Assembly: GCF_021390395.1 (NCBI RefSeq)
Contig: NZ_JAJUWT010000016.1
Span: 180,492-244,491, forward strand
DNA length: 64,000 nt
Reading direction: 5' to 3'
DNA from: Saccharothrix sp. S26
GTDB taxonomy: Bacteria > Actinomycetota > Actinomycetes > Mycobacteriales > Pseudonocardiaceae
Shown here: in pieces, positions 51,220 through 60,204 of the stretch
Layout: every line of letters starts with the position of its first letter
Numbering within the stretch: position 1 is the stretch's first letter
Notes under the pieces: generated by a model
Databases searched by the model: none
The model's input: the letters and a program-made list of their open reading frames with translations, nothing else
Told to the model about the DNA's origin: nothing
Position numbers and translations under genes: made by a program

Positions 51220-54026
51220 GGCTGTTAGCGGTTGTGCTCGTGCTGTTGGGTTCGCTCGCCGCGACCACCCCGGTGGTCGCGGCGCCCGTGTCCGCCGAGA
51301 AGCGGCACGAGGTCTCCTTCGACCGGTACTCGCTGAAGGTGGACGGCGAGCGCGTGATGCTGTGGTCGGGGGAGTTCCACTACTTCCGGCTGCCCAGCCC
51401 GGAGCTGTGGCGCGACGTGCTGGAGAAGATCAGGGCCGCCGGGTTCAGCGGCGTGTCGCTGTACTTCCACTGGGGCTACCACTCGCCCTCGCCCGGGGTC
51501 TACGACTTCACCGGCGTGCGCGACGTCGACCGGCTGCTGCGCATGGCCGACGAGCTGGGCCTGTACGTGGTGGCCCGGCCCGGTCCCTACATCAACGCCG
51601 AGACCAGCGGCGGCGGGTTCCCGGCGTGGTTGAAGACGGTGCCGGGCCGGGCGCGGTCCAGCGATCCCGGCTACCGGGCCGCGTACACCGAGTGGCTCAG
51701 CCGCATCAACCCGATCATCGCCCGGCACCAGGTCAGCCGCGGCGGTTCGGTGATCGCCTACAACGTGGAGAACGAGTACGCGGTCAACGTCGACCCCGCC
51801 TACATGGAGGACCTCCAGCGGCAGGCGCGTGACGCGGGCATCGACGTGCCGATCGTGCACAACAACTGCTGCGGCGGGAACCTGGCCAACTGGTCGTCCG
51901 GCCAGGGCGCGGTGCAGATCCCGGGCGTGGACGACTACCCGCAGTCGTTCGACTGCAAGAACCCCGACACCTGGGGCCCGTGGGGCGACGGCGTCACGCG
52001 CAGGCTGCGCGACGACGCGCCGGTGTACGCCGCGGAGTACCAGGCCGGCGCGATCGACCTGAACGACGCCGGGTACGACAAGTGCCGGGAGCTGACCGGC
52101 CCGAGCTACATGAAGGTGTTCTACAAGAACAACGCCATCTCCAGCGGCGCCACCATGTACGGCTACTACATGACCTACGGCGGCACGTCGTGGGGATGGC
52201 TGCCGCAGCCCAACGACGTCTACACCTCCTACGACTACGGCTCGGCGATCACGGAGTCGCGGCAGCTCACCGCCAAGTACGACGAGTTCAAGCGGCAGGG
52301 CTACTTCATGACCACGGTCGCGCCGCTGACCAAGACCGACGAGGCGACCGCGCCGGTGGCCGCCGACCCGGCCGTGCTGGCGCGGGCGCGGGCGAACCCC
52401 GACACCGGGACGCAGTTCGTGCTCGTGCGCCACGCCGACCTCGGCGGCGCGACGGACGTGTCCACGACCCTGGACTGGGCCACACCGGACGGCCGCTACC
52501 AGGTGCCGGTGCGGGTCGACGGCCGGGACGCCAAGGTACTCGTCGCCGGATACGACCTGGGCGGTCAGCGGCTGGTGTGGTCGAACTCGGAGCTGCTGAC
52601 CCACATGGAGGCGTCGGGCCGGGACGTGGCCGTGCTGTACGGCCGCGACGGCGAGCAGGGCTCCACGGTCCTGCGCTACGACTCGGCCCCGACCGTGAAG
52701 GTGCTCGACGGCCAGGTCCGCGCCACCTACGACAAGGGCGACCTGCGCTTGGACTACACCCACACCGGGCTGTCCCGGGTGCTGGTCACCGGCGGCGGGC
52801 GACGGCCCGCGCTGCTGATGCTCGGCACCGACGAGGCCGCCGCGCGGTTCTGGCGGCAGGACACCGCGGCCGGGCCCGTGCTCGTGCGCGGCACGTCGCT
52901 GGTCCGTTCCGCCGAGGTCAGGGGCGACCGGCTGGCGTTGCGCGCCGACACCGACCAGGCGTCGGAGGTCGAGGTGTTCGCCCCGGTCCGGCACCTGTCC
53001 GTGGGCGGACGCCCGGTGGCCGTGCGGCCGACGTCCAGCGGGTCGCTGGTCGGCTCGCTGCCCGGCCCGCAGGGGGTGCGGCTGCCCGAGCTGACCGGCT
53101 GGGAGTACCGGCCGGAAGCGCCCGGCATGAGCGAGTCCGGCTGGACCACGGCGGACAAGACGACGACCGCGAGCCCGATCAAGCCCAAGACGCTGCCGGT
53201 GCTCTATGCCGACGAGTACGGCCATCACAACGGCAACGTGTGGTACCGGGGGCGGTTCACCGCCACCGGGGCGGAGAAGACCGTGACGGTCAACGCCATC
53301 ACCGGCCGGCGCGGCGTCTACCTGGTGTGGCTCAATGGGCGTTACCTGGGCTCGGCGGCGGGCGGCACGCAGGCCGACTCCGAGCCGGTCAACCCCGATC
53401 CCGGGCGTGGTGACTTCGCCGTGCCCGAGGGGCTGCTGGCCGCCGGGCAGCAGGCCACGGTGACCGTCTTGGTCGAGAACATGGGCCACAACGACGACTG
53501 GACCGCCGACGACGTCCGCCACAAGCAGCCGCGCGGCCTGTTCGGGGTGGTGGTGGAGGGTTCGACCGCGCCGATCTCGTGGCAGATCCGCGGCTCGAAG
53601 CCCATGGACGGCGAACGCGGCCCGATGAACGCCGGCGGCCTGTACGGCGAACGCGCCGGCTGGCACCTGCCGGGCTCCGGCGGCTGGCAGCGCCCGCCGG
53701 GTCGGCTCCAGCCGGGCGTGTCCTGGTACCGCACGACCTTCGAGCTGGACCTGCCGCGCGGGCAGGACGTCTCGCTCGGGCTGCGGTTCGAGGACACCAC
53801 CGTCCGCGGTTACCGCGTGCTGGTCTTCGTCAACGGCTGGAACATGGGCCAGTACCTCAACGGCGTCGGCCCCCAGCGGGAGTTCGTGCTCCCGGACGGC
53901 GTGCTGCGCGACCACAACACGCTCACCTTCGCCGTGATCGCGACCGAGGCGGCGCAGGGTGACCCCGGGAAGGTGAGCCTGGTGACCCTAGGCAACCACC
54001 GGACCGGTGCTGCCGCGGGCCGTTAG
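51216..54026 (+). CDS. Secreted GH35 beta-galactosidase
   Basis: A 936-residue protein starting at TTG 51216, coupled to the GH31 gene. A signal peptide (residues 1-23, ending VVAA) is followed by the GH35 barrel (VMLWSGEFHYFRLPSPELW; RPGPYINAETSGGGFPAW). Acid/base is E187 in NVENEYA and nucleophile E274 in YAAEYQAGA. Beta-sandwich and jelly-roll domains follow, with the C-terminal FVNGWNMGQYLNGVGPQ typical of large GH35 enzymes. It removes terminal beta-galactose from side chains. Last gene of the operon; its final four bases overlap the convergent lacI gene. Confidence 0.94.
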   Translation: MRLLAVVLVLLGSLAATTPVVAAPVSAEKRHEVSFDRYSLKVDGERVMLWSGEFHYFRLPSPELWRDVLEKIRAAGFSGVSLYFHWGYHSPSPGVYDFTGVRDVDRLLRMADELGLYVVARPGPYINAETSGGGFPAWLKTVPGRARSSDPGYRAAYTEWLSRINPIIARHQVSRGGSVIAYNVENEYAVNVDPAYMEDLQRQARDAGIDVPIVHNNCCGGNLANWSSGQGAVQIPGVDDYPQSFDCKNPDTWGPWGDGVTRRLRDDAPVYAAEYQAGAIDLNDAGYDKCRELTGPSYMKVFYKNNAISSGATMYGYYMTYGGTSWGWLPQPNDVYTSYDYGSAITESRQLTAKYDEFKRQGYFMTTVAPLTKTDEATAPVAADPAVLARARANPDTGTQFVLVRHADLGGATDVSTTLDWATPDGRYQVPVRVDGRDAKVLVAGYDLGGQRLVWSNSELLTHMEASGRDVAVLYGRDGEQGSTVLRYDSAPTVKVLDGQVRATYDKGDLRLDYTHTGLSRVLVTGGGRRPALLMLGTDEAAARFWRQDTAAGPVLVRGTSLVRSAEVRGDRLALRADTDQASEVEVFAPVRHLSVGGRPVAVRPTSSGSLVGSLPGPQGVRLPELTGWEYRPEAPGMSESGWTTADKTTTASPIKPKTLPVLYADEYGHHNGNVWYRGRFTATGAEKTVTVNAITGRRGVYLVWLNGRYLGSAAGGTQADSEPVNPDPGRGDFAVPEGLLAAGQQATVTVLVENMGHNDDWTADDVRHKQPRGLFGVVVEGSTAPISWQIRGSKPMDGERGPMNAGGLYGERAGWHLPGSGGWQRPPGRLQPGVSWYRTTFELDLPRGQDVSLGLRFEDTTVRGYRVLVFVNGWNMGQYLNGVGPQREFVLPDGVLRDHNTLTFAVIATEAAQGDPGKVSLVTLGNHRTGAAAGR

Positions 54027-54967
54027 GCGCGGCGGCAGCAACCGGACCTCGGGATCGGCTCGACGGCGAGCCGGCCGAGCTCCACGGCCGGGATGTCGAC
54101 CGACGACAGCGGCACGGACTGCGCCTGCGCGACGTCGGGCGGGCAGACCGCCAGCACCGAGACGTCCTGCGGCACCCGCAGGTCGCGCCGGGACAGCTCC
54201 GACAGCAGCGGGCCGAGGATGGCCTCGTTGTGCACCACCAGACCGGTGACCGGGTGCGGCCCGGTCAGCAGGTCGTCCAGGCACTCCCGCAGGCCGTCGT
54301 AGGTCGGCACGCAGGCCAGCGTGGCGGCTTCGACGCCGCGGCTCGCGGCCGTGGCCCGGAACCCGCTCAGGAACCGGCCGGCGTAGCTCGTGCCGCGCTG
54401 GTAGACGGCGGGGGAGGGGCCGATCAGCGCGATGTCGCGGTGGCCCAGGTCGGCGAGGTGGTGCACGCAGTCCGCGCCGGCGGCGGTGAAGTCGAGGTCC
54501 ACGCAGGTCAGCTCCTGCGGGTTGTCCGGTACGCCGATCAGCACCGCCGGCCGGGCCAGCTCGCGCAGCACGGGCACGCGCGGCTCGGCCGCTTCGACGT
54601 CCATCACGATGATCGCGTCGGCCAGCGAGGACGCCACCACCCGGTGCAGGCCCTCGGCACCCTCGTCCGCGGTCAGCAGCAGCACGTCGTGGTCGTGGGT
54701 ACGGGCCTCGGTGACCGTGGCCGTGACGAACTGCATGACCACGGGGACGTTCAGGTCGGTGCGCAGCGGCACGACGAGGGCGAGCACGTTCGTCCGGTTG
54801 CTCGCCAGCGCCCGCGCGCCCGCGTTGGGGCGGTAGCCGAGCACCCGGATGCTGTGGTGGACCCGGCGCCTGGTGGTCTCCGAGATCGAGCGCTTGCCGG
54901 ACAGCACGTACGACACGGTGCTGGGCGAGACTCCCGCCGCTCGGGCGACGTCGGCGATGGTGACCAT
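54023..54967 (-). CDS. LacI-family repressor, C-terminus frameshifted
   Basis: A 314-residue regulator. The helix-turn-helix and hinge run MVTIADVARAAGVSPSTVSY to RVLGYRPNAGARALA, followed by a sugar-binding core. The C-terminus is odd: after PAVELGRLAVE the frame gives PIPRSGCCRRA and stops. A neighbouring frame (about 54056-53988) encodes DPEVRLLPPRLTARGSTGP, the usual LacI ending. So about 10 residues appear deleted with a frame change, removing the normal last segment. TATTAT at 54977-54982 (minus strand) is 9 bases before ATG 54967 and there is no ribosome-binding site, suggesting a nearly leaderless transcript. Probable regulator of the flanking glycosidase genes. Confidence 0.88.
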   Translation of the reverse strand: MVTIADVARAAGVSPSTVSYVLSGKRSISETTRRRVHHSIRVLGYRPNAGARALASNRTNVLALVVPLRTDLNVPVVMQFVTATVTEARTHDHDVLLLTADEGAEGLHRVVASSLADAIIVMDVEAAEPRVPVLRELARPAVLIGVPDNPQELTCVDLDFTAAGADCVHHLADLGHRDIALIGPSPAVYQRGTSYAGRFLSGFRATAASRGVEAATLACVPTYDGLRECLDDLLTGPHPVTGLVVHNEAILGPLLSELSRRDLRVPQDVSVLAVCPPDVAQAQSVPLSSVDIPAVELGRLAVEPIPRSGCCRRA

Positions 54968-55048
54968 CGGTGGATCATAATACGCCGACGTCGCCGTCGA
55001 CCGGTTGTCCGGTCCACTGTGGACGGGCCGCTCCGGTCCGCCGGCTGC

Positions 55049-55058
55049 GAGCGCTAAC
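55049..55058. promoter_or_regulatory. Half-matched AGCGCTAA site near the lacI start
   Basis: GAGCGCTAAC, matching the right half of the perfect operators, about 85 bases upstream of lacI. Possible autoregulation. Confidence 0.45.
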
Positions 55059-55160
55059 AGCCTGTGTCGTGAGTCACACGCAGCGTACTGCTTCGCGCTG
55101 GTCGGAAACAAACCGCCAGGTCTGGCACTGTGTTGACCTTGGTCGGGCCGGCGCGTTCCC

Positions 55161-55172
55161 GTTAGCGCTAAC
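55161..55172. promoter_or_regulatory. LacI-type operator GTTAGCGCTAAC
   Basis: Perfect 12-bp palindrome identical to the one at 42791-42802, lying between the divergent lacI and GH2 genes. Confidence 0.75.
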
Positions 55173-55221
55173 ACCACGACCTGGGTGGCGAGTCGCGACT
55201 GTCGCCGATCCACAGGGGACT

Positions 55222-55233
55222 GGGAGCGCTCCC
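55222..55233. promoter_or_regulatory. CebR-like palindrome GGGAGCGCTCCC
   Basis: Perfect 12-bp palindrome equal to the core of the streptomycete CebR (cellobiose repressor) operator, upstream of the GH2 gene. Points to control by a cello-oligosaccharide-responsive LacI protein encoded elsewhere. Confidence 0.65.
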
Positions 55234-55262
55234 GGTCGAAGGCGCGCGGGGCGGAGGGGGTG

Positions 55263-55276
55263 GGTAACCGCTTTCC
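55263..55276. promoter_or_regulatory. Third LacI-type site GGTAACCGCTTTCC
   Basis: A partial palindrome (GG-N-AA-N-CG-N-TT-N-CC) of a form seen before actinomycete glycosidase genes, 19 bases upstream of TTGACG (55295-55300), a likely -35 element of the GH2 promoter. Confidence 0.5.
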
Positions 55277-55355
55277 AAATCCCTCGTCCGCATCTTGACG
55301 TGACGCGCGCGGCTGGTGAATCTTGTGTGGTTCTGGTTGAACATGGAGGTTCAGC

Positions 55356-58300
55356 ATGCCGCGCCTGCGCGCTCTGGTAACGCTCATGTTCGTTCTAGGT
55401 GCTTCGGTGGTCGCGGCCAGTCCGATGACCGCCACCGCCGCCCCCATGGACGACCTGTACTCCTACCTGGAGAACCCGGGCATGGTCGCGGAGGGCCAGG
55501 AACGGCCGCACGCCTACCTGCCGCCGTACGCCGACGTCGACTCGGCGGTCCGCGGCGACGAGCGTTCCCCGTACACGCAGTCGTTGGACGGCACGTGGCG
55601 CATCGCGATGGCCAAGCGGCCGGAGGAGGTGCCCTCGGGCTTCCACGCCGACGGCTACGACACGTCGGGGTGGCGCGAGGTCTCGGTGCCGCACACCTGG
55701 CAGACCGACGGCCTCGACCACCCGATCTTCCGCAACATCGCCACCGAGATCCAGCCGGACGACCCGCCGCGCGTGCCGCGCGACGTCAACCCGACCGCCG
55801 CCTACGCGCGCGACTTCGACGTCCCCGCCGACTGGGCCGGCCGCGCCACGTTCCTGCGCTTCGAGGGCGTCACCTCCGGCTACTTCGTCTGGGTCAACGG
55901 CACCTACATCGGCTACGACCAGGGCGGCTACACGCCGGCGGAGTTCGACGTCTCGGCGGCGCTGAAGCCGGGCCGCAACCGCGTCGCGGTGCAGGTGCAC
56001 CGCTGGAGCGCGGGCTCCTACCTGGAGGACGTCGACCAGTGGCGGTACTCGGGCATCTTCCGCTCGGTCCGGCTGCACTCGACGCCCGCGACCTACGTCA
56101 GCGACGTCACGCTGCGCACCGACCTCGACGCCACCTACACCGACGCGACCCTGTCCGCCGCCGTCGAGGTGGGCCACAAGCCCGGCGGGCCGACCGGCGC
56201 GCACCGCGTCACGGCGAGCCTGCGCGACGCCCGCGGCACGGAGGTCGGCCAGGTCGCGGGCGTGGTCGAGGTGACCGAGCAGGGCGGGCAGGTCCAGCTG
56301 ACCCTGCCGGTGCGCGACCCGGCGAAGTGGACCGACGAGACCCCGAACCTCTACACGGTCGTGCTCACGCTGACCGGGCCGGACGGCCGCACCACCCACA
56401 TCACCAGCGAGACCACCGGCTTCCGCGAGATCGAGATCCGCGACAAGCAGTTGCTGGTCAACGGCAAGCGCGCGCTGTTCAAGGGCGTGAACCGGGCGGA
56501 GACCGACCCCGACCACGGCAGGCACGTCCCCCGGGCGGCGCAGGAACGCGACGTGGCGCTGATGGAACAGCTCAACGTCAACGCGGTGCGCACCTCCCAC
56601 TACCCGTCGGACCCCTACTTCTACGAACTGGCCGACAAGCACGGCCTGTGGATCGCCGACGAGGTCGACATCGAGACCCACAACCACGAGAACTGCAACA
56701 ACTGGTGCCAGGCGAACCAGCCGGAGTGGCGGCCCGCGTTCCTGGACCGCTTCACGGCCATGGTCGAGCGCGACAAGAACCACCCCAGCGTCTTCCTGTG
56801 GGACACCGGCAACGAAGCCGGCCTCGGCGCGCACCACTACGCCATGGCCGAGTGGCTGGACGCCAACGAGCCGACCCGGCCCAAGTACCACCAGTCCAAC
56901 AACCCCGACGGCGACGCGCCGTTCGCCGACGTGTGGGGCCCGCGCTACCCGTCGCCGGAGCGGTTCGAGCAGCAGGCGAAGAGCACGACCAAGCCGTTGA
57001 TCTTCGGTGAGTACGCGCACGCGATGGGCAACAGCCTGGGCAACTTCCGCGAGTTCTGGGACACCATCCGCGCCAACCCCGCCACGCAGGGCGGTTTCAT
57101 CTGGGACTGGGCCGAGGGCAGCATCCGGCAGCGGGTGCGCGTCCTGCCCGACTCGTCCGGCAACGGCATCCTCGCGCACCTGTCCGGCGCGCCGGAGCTG
57201 GTCGACGGCCACCGCGGCAAGGCGCTGTTCATGTCCGGCCTGGACGACTTCGTCGAGGTCTACCGGGACCGCAGGCTCGACATCACGGGCAAGGCGCTGA
57301 CGCTCGACGCGTGGGTCAAGCCGGAGCGCTGGAGCGGCGACTTCCGCATCGTCGGCAAGGGCGACCACCAGTACGCGCTGAAGATGAAGAACGAGACCAC
57401 GCTGGAGTTCTTCATCCACAGCGGCACCTGGCAGGCCGTGCAGGCGAGTGTGCCGAGCGACTTCTACGGCAACTGGCACCGGGTCAGCGGCACCTACGAC
57501 GGCACGGCGTTGCGGCTCTACATCGACGGCCGCGAGGTGGCGAGCAAGCCGTTCACCGGCGCGATCGACCCGTCGTCGGCCGAGGTGAACATCGGCCGCG
57601 ACTTCGAGACGTCGTGGAACGACCCGGCCAAGGTCGGGCGGATGGCGCACGGCGCGGTGGACGACGTGCGGATCTACGACCGCCCGCTGACCGCGGCCGA
57701 GCTGAACGCGCCGGAGCCGGTGGGCGGCGCGGTGCTGGCGCTGGACTTCGACCGGGTCGAGGAACGCGGCACGCACCTGTCCTACGGCTCCAGCCTGTCC
57801 GGCCTCGACGGCCTGGTGAGCCCGGACCGCGTCGCCCAGCCGGAGACCGCGCAGATGGCGTGGGCGCACCAGCCGCTGCGGTTCGGCTACGCCGACGGCG
57901 TGCTGTCCGTGCGCAACGAGCGGCAGTTCAGCGGCACGGACGGGCTGGAGCTGCGCTGGCGGGTCACCGAGGGCTCGCGGGTGGTGGCGCGCGGGCAGCA
58001 GCCGTTGCGCGTGGCCGCGAACTCGACCGGTGAGGTGCGCGTGCCGACGCCCCCGAACCCGGCCGACCGCGAGCGGTTCCTGACCGTGCAGGCCGTCACG
58101 ACGGCCGCGGGGCCGATGATCCCGACCGGTCACGTCGTGGCGCACGACCAGTTCGCCCTCGGCGGCACGGAGGTGCCGGGGCTGGACGCCGCGTCGAAGG
58201 GCGGTCGCGCCACCGTCAGCGCCGACACCGCGAACGCGGTCACGGCGCAGGCCCAGGGCGTGAGCTACACGGTGGACAAGAAGACCGGCACCTTGTCGTC

Positions 58301-59111
58301 GGTGCGGGTCCGCGACCGGGAACTGCTCGCGGGCGGGCCGAAGCTGGACGCGTGGCGCGCGCCGATCAGCAACGAGACGTTCAAGTGGGGTCGCGCGGAG
58401 GGCGAGGACTGGCGCAAGGTCGGCCTCGACCGGCTCGCCACCACCGTCACCGACGTGCGCGTCGAGCCGGTGGACGCCGGCGTGCGGGTGGTCGTGGACA
58501 GCCGGGTGGCCGCGCCGGACGTCACCGGCGCGTGGTTCGACCAGACGATGACCTACACCGTCGAACGCGGCGGTGTGCTGCGGCTCGGGCACAAGGTCAC
58601 GCCGCAAGGCGCCATGCGCACGTTGCCGTACCTGCCGCGCGTCGGCGTCTCGCTCGCCGTGCCGGACACCTACGACCGGTTCGCCTGGTACGGGCGGGAG
58701 GCCGAGAGCTACGTCGACCGCAGGGACGGCACGCCGATCGGCGTCCACTCGTCCACCGTGGACGAGCAGTACGTCGACTACCACCGCCCGCAGGACTACG
58801 GCAACCACACCGACACGCGGTGGGCGTTGCTCACCGACGGCCGCACGGGCGGCCTGCTGGTGGCCGGGGCGAAGGACGTCAGCGTGACGCCGTACGACGA
58901 CCTCGACCGGGCCGCGTACCCGTTCCAGCTCCAGCGCAACAAGGGGTGGGTGACGTTGCACGCGAGCCACGCCGTGACGGGCGTCGGCGACACGCCGAAC
59001 CCGGTGCGGCAGCGCAGCCAGGTCCGACCGGACACGGCCTACGAGTACGAGCTGACCCTGCGCCCGCTGACGGTTCAGGAGGCCCGCGCGGGTCTGCCCT
59101 CGGGCGCGTGA
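55356..59111 (+). CDS. Secreted GH2 beta-galactosidase with LamG insertion
   Basis: A 1251-residue LacZ-type enzyme with a signal peptide (residues 1-29). The sugar-binding and immunoglobulin-like domains are followed by the TIM barrel with acid/base E487 (WDTGNEAGLG) and nucleophile E552 (IFGEYAHAMGNS). At about residues 602-790 a concanavalin/LamG-type domain is inserted (LTLDAWVKPERWSGDFRIVG; DDVRIYDRPLTAAEL). The domain 4 and domain 5 (small-chain) regions follow, with the C-terminal PTGVHS-like and HRPQDYGNHTDTRW motifs. ATG 55356 has GGAGG 6 bases upstream. It probably removes beta-galactose outside the cell, adding to the GH35 enzyme; several LacI-type sites precede it. Confidence 0.93.
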   Translation: MPRLRALVTLMFVLGASVVAASPMTATAAPMDDLYSYLENPGMVAEGQERPHAYLPPYADVDSAVRGDERSPYTQSLDGTWRIAMAKRPEEVPSGFHADGYDTSGWREVSVPHTWQTDGLDHPIFRNIATEIQPDDPPRVPRDVNPTAAYARDFDVPADWAGRATFLRFEGVTSGYFVWVNGTYIGYDQGGYTPAEFDVSAALKPGRNRVAVQVHRWSAGSYLEDVDQWRYSGIFRSVRLHSTPATYVSDVTLRTDLDATYTDATLSAAVEVGHKPGGPTGAHRVTASLRDARGTEVGQVAGVVEVTEQGGQVQLTLPVRDPAKWTDETPNLYTVVLTLTGPDGRTTHITSETTGFREIEIRDKQLLVNGKRALFKGVNRAETDPDHGRHVPRAAQERDVALMEQLNVNAVRTSHYPSDPYFYELADKHGLWIADEVDIETHNHENCNNWCQANQPEWRPAFLDRFTAMVERDKNHPSVFLWDTGNEAGLGAHHYAMAEWLDANEPTRPKYHQSNNPDGDAPFADVWGPRYPSPERFEQQAKSTTKPLIFGEYAHAMGNSLGNFREFWDTIRANPATQGGFIWDWAEGSIRQRVRVLPDSSGNGILAHLSGAPELVDGHRGKALFMSGLDDFVEVYRDRRLDITGKALTLDAWVKPERWSGDFRIVGKGDHQYALKMKNETTLEFFIHSGTWQAVQASVPSDFYGNWHRVSGTYDGTALRLYIDGREVASKPFTGAIDPSSAEVNIGRDFETSWNDPAKVGRMAHGAVDDVRIYDRPLTAAELNAPEPVGGAVLALDFDRVEERGTHLSYGSSLSGLDGLVSPDRVAQPETAQMAWAHQPLRFGYADGVLSVRNERQFSGTDGLELRWRVTEGSRVVARGQQPLRVAANSTGEVRVPTPPNPADRERFLTVQAVTTAAGPMIPTGHVVAHDQFALGGTEVPGLDAASKGGRATVSADTANAVTAQAQGVSYTVDKKTGTLSSVRVRDRELLAGGPKLDAWRAPISNETFKWGRAEGEDWRKVGLDRLATTVTDVRVEPVDAGVRVVVDSRVAAPDVTGAWFDQTMTYTVERGGVLRLGHKVTPQGAMRTLPYLPRVGVSLAVPDTYDRFAWYGREAESYVDRRDGTPIGVHSSTVDEQYVDYHRPQDYGNHTDTRWALLTDGRTGGLLVAGAKDVSVTPYDDLDRAAYPFQLQRNKGWVTLHASHAVTGVGDTPNPVRQRSQVRPDTAYEYELTLRPLTVQEARAGLPSGA

Positions 59112-59116
59112 CCGGG

Positions 59117-59157
59117 CGGTCGGGTTCGCCGGACCCCCGAACCGGCGAACCCGACCG
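59117..59157. terminator. Perfect 16-bp hairpin after the GH2 gene
   Basis: Arms 59117-59132 and 59142-59157 pair perfectly with a 9-base loop, 5 bases after the GH2 stop. It probably also serves the convergent aldo-keto reductase gene. Confidence 0.85.
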
Positions 59158-59216
59158 TCACGTCCCCGCGCCCGCCCGCGACCTCGTCGAGCGCGGTCGG
59201 TTCGGACGACCGGCGC

Positions 59217-60158
59217 TCACGCCGCCGCGTCCAGGCGGTGCCGCTGCTCGGCGGTCAGTTCCAGCGACACCCCGGCGATCGCGTCGTCCAACTGCTCGAC
59301 GGTGCTGACGCCGACGATCGGCGTGACGTCGAGCTCGCCCCCGGTGAGCCACGCCAGCACCACGCGGTTGCGGTTCGTGCCGGTCTCGGCGGCGATCTCG
59401 TCCAGCACGGCCAGCCGGGCGGCGGTGCCGGCGTGGTCGTACTCGGCGGGCAGGGTCTTGTCGGTGCGGGTGTAACGGCCGCTCAGCAGCGGGGTGTAGG
59501 CCCACAGCGCCATGTCCTGGTTGTGCTCCAGGTAGTGGATCACCTCGTCGGTGACCGCGCCGAACCGGTGCACCACGGTGGGCCGCGTGCCGGGACGCGG
59601 TTGCAGGTAGGTGTGGTGCTGCTGCACGGCGGTGAAGCCGACGCGGCCGTCGGCCTGCGCGATCCGGCGTGCCCGCTCGACCTGCCACACGGGGTAGTTC
59701 GAGCCGCCGAGCCGGCCGACCGCACCGGCGGACACCAGCTCGTCGAAGGCGGCGACCGTCTCCTCCAGCGGCGTCACGGGATCGGGCTTGTGTGCCCAGT
59801 ACAGCTCGACGTGGTCGGTGCCCAGCCGCCGCAGGCTGCCCTCGATCCCGTTCTTGATCACACCGGCCGACAGGCCCTCGGCCGTCTCCGGGAACCGACC
59901 GGCCTCGGTCGGCTCGCAGCCCACCTTCGTGCTGATCCGGACGCGGTCGCGCACCCCGGGCCGGCTCGCCAGCCAGCGACCCAGCAACGCCTCGCTCTGC
60001 CCGCCGAAACCGCTCGGGTCCTCCCAGAACGAGTAGCAGTTCGCGGTGTCGATCCACACGCCGCCCGCGTCCACGAAACGGTCCAACAACTCGAACGACC
60101 GGCGCTCGTCGGTGACCGTGCCGAACAACATCGCGCCCAGGGCCAGCTTCTCCGTCAT
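59217..60158 (-). CDS. Aldo-keto reductase
   Basis: A 313-residue NADPH-dependent AKR. Catalytic residues lie in WIDTANCYSFWEDP (Asp, Tyr), ISTKVGCEP (Lys) and LYWAHKPDP (His), with the cofactor-binding ITPIVGVSTVEQLDDAI-like C-terminus. ATG 60158 begins the conserved MTEKLALGAMLFGT. It is divergent from the MocR regulator gene with 46 bases between, so regulation by that protein is likely. Its relation to the glycosidase locus is not evident; such enzymes often reduce sugars or aldehydes. Confidence 0.92.
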   Translation of the reverse strand: MTEKLALGAMLFGTVTDERRSFELLDRFVDAGGVWIDTANCYSFWEDPSGFGGQSEALLGRWLASRPGVRDRVRISTKVGCEPTEAGRFPETAEGLSAGVIKNGIEGSLRRLGTDHVELYWAHKPDPVTPLEETVAAFDELVSAGAVGRLGGSNYPVWQVERARRIAQADGRVGFTAVQQHHTYLQPRPGTRPTVVHRFGAVTDEVIHYLEHNQDMALWAYTPLLSGRYTRTDKTLPAEYDHAGTAARLAVLDEIAAETGTNRNRVVLAWLTGGELDVTPIVGVSTVEQLDDAIAGVSLELTAEQRHRLDAAA

Positions 60159-60204
60159 GCCCGCAACGTTAGGGCGATTCGGCACGGCGGTACTGTCCAA
60201 TCCT

